From Flagellimonas meridianipacifica (GTDB taxonomy: Bacteria; Bacteroidota; Bacteroidia; Flavobacteriales; Flavobacteriaceae), in NCBI RefSeq assembly GCF_003001695.1, contig NZ_PVYX01000002.1, positions 992,001 through 1,056,000 on the forward strand: a DNA stretch of 64,000 bases. Reading direction: 5' to 3'. A program made the translations under genes and the position numbers. Below are positions 62,901 to 64,000 of the stretch, piece after piece (the stretch's first letter is position 1; every line of letters begins with the position of its first letter). The notes beneath the pieces were generated by a model. The model saw nothing but the letters and a program-made list of their open reading frames with translations. It did not search any database and had not been told where the DNA came from.

Positions 62901-63267
62901 AGATACCTTTTACATTACAGAAACTGCAATATATACAGTGACGGTAACGGATGAAAACGGTTGTAGCATAAGTCAGGAGATTTTTATGGAGTTTATTGAT
63001 ATTGAAATTCCAAAGTTCTTTACGCCAGATGGAGATGGAATGAACGATACCTGGGCCCCTGATAATATTACCCAATATCCTAACATCTTCATTAAGATAT
63101 TTGACCGATATGGACGGAATTTATTCCTTTTCGAAGGAAATCAGGACAGCTGGGATGGACAGTATCAGCTTTCAGAGCTGCCTACAGGAGATTACTGGTA
63201 TATTATTCGATTGAATGGGGAACAAGACCAACGTGAATTTGTGGGTCACTTTACGTTGTATCGATAA
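50908..63267 (+). CDS. Giant SprB-like cell-surface adhesin with type B T9SS sorting domain
   Basis: 4119 residues. Signal peptide (GLLFVFLFVSSFVNAQ), IgGFc-binding-like N-terminal domain (about 31-500), Ig-like segment (about 505-555), DUF11 domain (about 557-670), two calcium-binding thrombospondin-3-type tracts (DFDNDGVNDSTDLDDDNDG at 679; DTDSDGFPNHLDLDSDGDG at 858), a second DUF11-like domain (about 930-1050), then a long stack of SprB repeats from roughly 1380 to 4000. Each repeat has a GxxPYxYSLDGG core and a PAGTYTITVxDxNGC end. A lectin/MAM-like insertion lies at about 1810-2015 (FFEDFGAG to LVLDDIQVV). The C-terminus from about 4030 is the gliding-motility-associated type B sorting domain (FTPDGDGMNDTWAP, IKIFDRYGRNLF, SELPTGDYWYII). 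It should be exported by the T9SS and act in adhesion or gliding. Confidence 0.93.
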   Translation: MDRIIDLSSKTLHKFGLLFVFLFVSSFVNAQLSDLHYLPPLKQGQNNAGIRDQAIYLSTPEPTTFTVNAYRGTNATPVATFNISNVNPAVWTLADGDNNITLVNNANTGIVLNNSGLRFESPSGNRFYVNYRGNSSAQAASLTAKGRQALGTRFKWGGVPNLGSHPSKSNTLGIMATEDNTTVQLFGYDPGCEFRVGNNRAGITANTYTVTLDANESFVFETYIGNSPTQAHEDGWIGATIESDKDIVISNGSINFGRQAGASNRDAGIDQPVPENRLGKEYVFIRGNGNTNGSTEFPLVIAISDNTQIFVNGGTTPIATINNGEYFQVPSNFYSSNAVGANMLLQTSKDVYAYQCMAGASQVYTQGLNFVAPVNCLLPDVMDNIPDIRNMAGTTVTGGMTIIAAVNTPDSNIVVTDGNGAVTLPASNPVAGSSDWKTFYIPNLNGDVSVNSTGPMAVGFFGFNGARGVAGYFSGFDTLPEVTLEIRGGSGCFVGSEIFEATSNNFDAFQWFENGQPIPGANGPSYAPMGAGEFFLRGTKGPCTYDSNAIQALYCDPDVFVQKTVDRAEIMEGETATFTIRVQNFGLGPLTNLQITDDIPAGLTFLSAFTITGSWSGNTWNIGTLDGGDVAILELEVQADEIDTLPLLSLTNTATNTQDQTDTNLTEDQPSARIVVHNDFDNDGVNDSTDLDDDNDGVYDGDECDKLLFNIASGASHTSDLITSDDYLILDIFSVDNSFNLQINGNDVAGEIQLQNGEPGNTALFEDGTGYGQGGNPDIWTLTGTHGNPLLRVVIDQAGQFELFGTRTNNGPLEPLTLTSPANVVSWNTSGTNSIVIGQTVAGPTNMQGALLTAGCDTDSDGFPNHLDLDSDGDGCSDANEFYKDDNADGGDGGEYGTGVPAVDSSDGTVTAASYVQVLAPEIVLGNTSENLGGIDINGQGVSLGDTFQYVLRFQNTGDDNATNYTIRNVLPSNVTLDNVDVSNALGTTHSHDVGTNTITFQIPDNLVQIGDPQYSIRITVTISGNCSDFVDACSSDLENLAYSTFQGMSNPTVFTDEPGSSNFPCNTTPEVASNNILNDLANCAQARTVQLCGADVVLTAGSGFTTYNWALDNNGNGQIDGSDTILNDGDPDGDPSTLIVTDIGNYIVEKSSGGSCPDLTELITVERFGTTQTNPIISYFNQVNSDANPDNDLQGEIATCSIDGSLLPKIFLCGENDEPTIQLGITDAQSIVWQRLDETSCADAGDDCANTNSSCTWNDIVTQDNYTLTDSGKYRVVIRYQNGCFSRFYFNVFKNTLDITHTASDILCSTAGNIRITNLGANYGFQLVDASNNNIVVPFSSNNGPNFDISTGGTYVVQVTQLNPLTGDPIPGSCVFETEEIGILERNFQVNLSETPADCNQLGTISVQALNVLPNYNYELRLDDGSNGGQGTFVDNRVATPDNTHTFTNVNPGNYIVITTTDDGCTDTQTITVTEIPELTLTALTTENITCSAGIVTLTPNGGSPNPDYQMAIWSKDGVDLYTTPADVPLADLQTNPNFLFGFRGTPATYFPNEAGDYEFIVFDDNGCSAISNSVRVDEPGGLNISASDSGIVCADSATASLTVSVTGGTAPYEYSLDGGTNYQSSDTFVNLPAGFYTITIRDSGGSGASACIGNFDYEIVQPFLLNASPAIIEDASCNPTGARVRILNASGGQAPYEYSFDGGSNFDTNNERNLAPGNYQLVLRDALGCTHDMDLTVPNPVPDPNLSAAVDYACDGTASITVSTSNTTDFTYTYSLNTVANTPADNNVFTGVADGSQTITVGYASSITPNQSTIFFEDFGAGPTTQIAEIGTDYCYEPQDGSLTNCNRGPAGILVNGEYTVTNLVTNALNLTTLTNPQDHTGLTNGRFLAIDVSTFSDTGSTVLNSVLWRKENIEVLPNEDISLSFWAYNLMNLTGTGNNPEVLIEILDNTGTLIHSEVAPEIPKNTSDTDWHNRTITFNPGANTDIDIVFRSNVNSNDGNDLVLDDIQVVQLPEVCEKTQDIIVVVEPDRAFNSQLLSVTDPSCNGATDGAISFEVTNFDAVAGFEYSLDGGTTWIPETTSPVTTAASLGDGSYTVQVRKADDNVCTSNFGATLTQPTALVPALSLTAQFTCFNTGATLEASATGGSPAYEYQLEDTVGGIVVAYQNSITFTNVAAGNYLVRVRDINGCSEITTTPVAVTAPQAVTFTTSSTACYDGTNNATITASVVTGNGDYTFRINGGAWQTPTPTTDTNYTFSNLADGTYTIEVSDVLGCVSSVETVIIAPVLSAQVDVVDVTSCGNGSITVTPSGGDGSYSYAFLTTGSVVSDSDFAATNSFVVTSGNTGGYDVYIRDNSGTAPYCQYMETVTVNSAPSLAFTSTPTDPECHDGTGSIAINITAGDGPYTVQIVDLDNAGASDQTVTNVLTNTYEFFNLLPGDYTITITDAYGCNLNDTPITVNNPDELVGTVMGVTPSACGGPITDFGFDITGYPGTIGTVEFSDDGGATWQASDQFRGYISGATVFPSLRTVDGFGNTICQTDLPQFVIPFPLDDLDITISALVVNCNELQVTVQGSEGTPDYQYTYSEDDSTFDPLAPTVPWTTPALDATTPFVFTGLVPGRTYTFYVQDAVGCVRQSNVNVNNLITQPLGITATAVPSCNGSTNGSITYTIVENTVSPGSEMQWSFYNIATGTPVLVSDSGGNVPFSAPQTLTFNSLGAGDYFLEVTKMDGVVASCISASENELLQELDALTGTPAVLQDITCDRPGLIEIPDISGGGGTYNYSVTGPAPFTPIAGTLDNPIEIPANSPSGSYSITVTDQYGCSTNLGNVSINLSPNPTIDAITVANCNVQADVTITASSSAAQIFYSLDGGTNYVDNGGVFNNVAPGTYSVSIIDSNGCTDTDSITVHPQLQANAILAEVLGCGVGNEAEILVEVTNGSGSYDYQVVGTLGTLVSRQSLALNPTTVLATVADTYTVTVYDNNTSGPECSRVFTVEVPPALTPSFVPTPTDVSCSGASDGIIAIAENNNGISPLTYALNPNVAAFNVATNSFENLPQGTYEVVATGQNGCTTTISNIPIGEPNTISFDPVAVSPFGCTTGNAVNLATITIDETSIAGGSGTYIRYEFIDNVTSSVLQTGTNPVYTRTDYAGVDVLVRVVDSNGCSGQELVSIPAFDELLSASITVDDIISCSNHGEDITIHVTGSLSNFGSHPGNYEFRQLPSLTYQASNVFTDLPAGNHTFGVRNVNTGCELTINHVVDEPNTFDVVVEKLSDVVCFGDTGSIRLTLVDATYVSGFTWNIYDTNGTPSDRTDDGPAVSTGTSANVGPTGAINVPAGDYLVEVVQDAFPDCTQVRAFSITTPPASITLSPIDLTDVGCTNNQGSALIAPAGGVAPYTIALTHNGTAVTTTVNAVNSNLFQNLTAGQYSISVTDDLGCTVPFVNAFNLLLPDPISGSIANTNLVCQGDTDASVSVTVNPRNIITNYRYVLNTYNDAVGSVVLSASTSQTNPNFNNLGAGFYSITVLDDMDCTFETNIVEIVEPADVDALLVTNQTLGCNTNAELLLVASGGTAPYSWSIDGTTFNAMNETVTTDTHLFTNVPAGNYQYYIRDSFNCVSTISNAISLEPIETLTVVLDTSAAAVTCNGESNALIDAEADGGLGNYQYALFTDLALTNEIRPNQSTGTFIGLSAGSYYVRVQSGDCQVTSAEVIIQEPDLLVVNPTVSDVSCSGAEDGSISLAVQGGTGNYQYAISPNLNQFGSESTFDELAPGSYQVIVQDENGCFELVEFDITEPQPLNVVSTVTDEICFDSSDGTISLQITGGTMPYFTSLDSNLDSDFVQDITEYNDLSSGTHVVFVRDANGCEYSEIFEVQNGVNLEGEVEVLYQCDGNGFTSNSIQVVFNDDTVAGDVLYGLDTSDTSLMQLEPVFENLSGGEHYVTVVHNNGCINTLTFEVTIFEQLTLELREGEINQIDASAMGGSGNYTFSINDGPSGIEDTFYITETAIYTVTVTDENGCSISQEIFMEFIDIEIPKFFTPDGDGMNDTWAPDNITQYPNIFIKIFDRYGRNLFLFEGNQDSWDGQYQLSELPTGDYWYIIRLNGEQDQREFVGHFTLYR

Positions 63268-63315
63268 GATATTTGAATGGGACTAGCTTAATTGTTACCT
63301 TCATTAAGATTAAAA

Positions 63316-63349
63316 CTAAAAAAAGCCCCTGTTTTAGGGGCTTTTTAAT
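63316..63349. terminator. Bidirectional Rho-independent terminator
   Basis: Stem AAAAGCCCCT / AGGGGCTTTT with a GTTTT loop and T-runs on both strands, between the convergent giant adhesin gene and the serine hydrolase gene. Confidence 0.92.
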
Positions 63350-63437
63350 TAACTCTGAGAATGAGGGGAGATTTAAAAACCTACTTTCAATAGTATCCAG
63401 AGAATAAGATGTTTACTAAAACGGTCTAGCGTTGTTT

Positions 63438-64000
63438 TTATCTAAGTATACGATGTATGTTATCTGCCATATCTGAAACATTCTCATACTTCTGATTCTT
63501 TAAAATGACAATATATAAGTCGTCTTTAGGGTAGTACCTTATAACCGCTTCATAGTTTCCGCTCTCGCCATGATGATGATGAACTTCCAATGTATCATTG
63601 TCCCACTCCAAAACGCCCAAAGGCGATTGAGCCCCTGCTCTTTCTGAAAGTAGCTTAACAGATTCTTTTGATATAATTTGATGGTTATGTAAGTGATAGA
63701 GCCACTGGTAAAGGTCTTGTGTGGTAAAGCTCATTAAAAACTTTGGTTCTTGAATAAGATAGGAATCGAGATTGAAATCTACATCAAATGCCACCGCAGG
63801 TGATTTTTCATCCTTGTAAGGTGTCTGTTTGGCAAAGTAGCTATCGGTCATTTTTGCAGCTTCGAAAATGTGCTCTTGAACGTAATCCTCAAAGGACCGC
63901 CCAGTAACTTTTTCAACGATAAGTGTTAACAACAAGGGGTTATAGTTGGAATACAGATAGTCCGAACCTGGTTCAAAGACCAGTTCTTCCTTTCTTAAAT
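63438..64000 (-). CDS. Serine hydrolase of the beta-lactamase/class C family, C-terminal part (runs off the window)
   Basis: The frame continues from 63438 to the window end with no start codon inside. The visible part begins LRKEELVFEPGSDYLYSNYNPLLLTLIVEKVTG, which contains the YSN (YxN) motif of class C-type serine hydrolases, followed by EDYVQEHIFEAAKMTDSYF and VHHHHGESGNYEAVIRYY, which takes the position of the third (HxG) motif. The upstream SxxK nucleophile lies outside the window. Unlike the 23.9-kb serine hydrolase it keeps the canonical YxN. Substrate unknown. It converges on the adhesin gene with a shared terminator. Confidence 0.85.
   Translation of the reverse strand, partial: LRKEELVFEPGSDYLYSNYNPLLLTLIVEKVTGRSFEDYVQEHIFEAAKMTDSYFAKQTPYKDEKSPAVAFDVDFNLDSYLIQEPKFLMSFTTQDLYQWLYHLHNHQIISKESVKLLSERAGAQSPLGVLEWDNDTLEVHHHHGESGNYEAVIRYYPKDDLYIVILKNQKYENVSDMADNIHRILR

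Overview
The window comes from a marine-type member of the Bacteroidota, most likely Flavobacteriaceae. The signs are AT-rich coding sequence, a giant surface adhesin with SprB-type repeats and a type B T9SS (gliding-motility-associated) C-terminal domain, an OMP_b-brl_3 receptor with an N-terminal CarboxypepD_reg-like domain, LytS/LytTR signalling, DUF1349 and DUF2141 secreted proteins, and a long-form Pta next to AckA. No rRNA or tRNA gene, CRISPR array, transposase or recombinase gene was seen.

Layout. 0-10 kb holds housekeeping and stress genes: L-serine dehydratase, DnaK, an orphan LuxR-type response regulator whose phospho-acceptor is Glu, a TPR/PD40 secreted protein, and catalase-peroxidase KatG. 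10-15 kb holds an outer-membrane receptor and a LytS/LytTR two-component pair. 14.8-23.8 kb is one long co-directional operon: a CecR-like TetR repressor, TolC, an HlyD-type adaptor, an ABC exporter matching the E. coli YbhGFSR layout but with YbhF split into two overlapping genes, and inserted among them a QueG-like double [4Fe-4S] protein, a DUF2141 protein and an outer-membrane phospholipase A. Three copies of a 16-bp palindrome mark the likely TetR operators. 23.9-28 kb holds small-metabolism and secreted proteins, including a serine hydrolase with a CBM9/DOMON-like front end.

28.0-45.0 kb is the remarkable part. About 24 small genes, nearly all on the minus strand, are packed into 18 units separated by 18 structured spacers of 47-214 bp that share conserved ends. 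The organisation is that of an integron cassette array. Each spacer looks like an attC site, with outer arms bounded by AAC/GTT triplets, inner arms GGCTATAA/TCATAGCC, and a 3-nt versus 6-nt spacer asymmetry. The decisive sign is that the gene-specific arm sequences pair across each gene and not across each spacer, as expected if each gene plus spacer once closed into a circle with its own attC. The seven cassettes nearest the 45 kb end match 10/10; matches decay toward 28 kb. No integrase gene lies in the window, so this is a CALIN-like array (cluster of attC sites lacking an integrase) abutting ackA. Cargo includes a barstar-like inhibitor without a recognisable RNase, SUKH-like and Imm26-like immunity proteins, a DUF4365 nuclease-like protein, an SMR efflux pump with its own AraC regulator, OsmC, PhzF, GNAT, methyltransferase, VOC and SRPBCC proteins, and many unknowns.

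45.1-48.4 kb carries ackA-pta (acetate/acetyl-CoA interconversion). 48.6-63.3 kb carries two tandem paralogous surface proteins: a short one of about 690 residues and a giant one of 4119 residues with a T9SS type B sorting domain. The window ends in a partial serine hydrolase gene.
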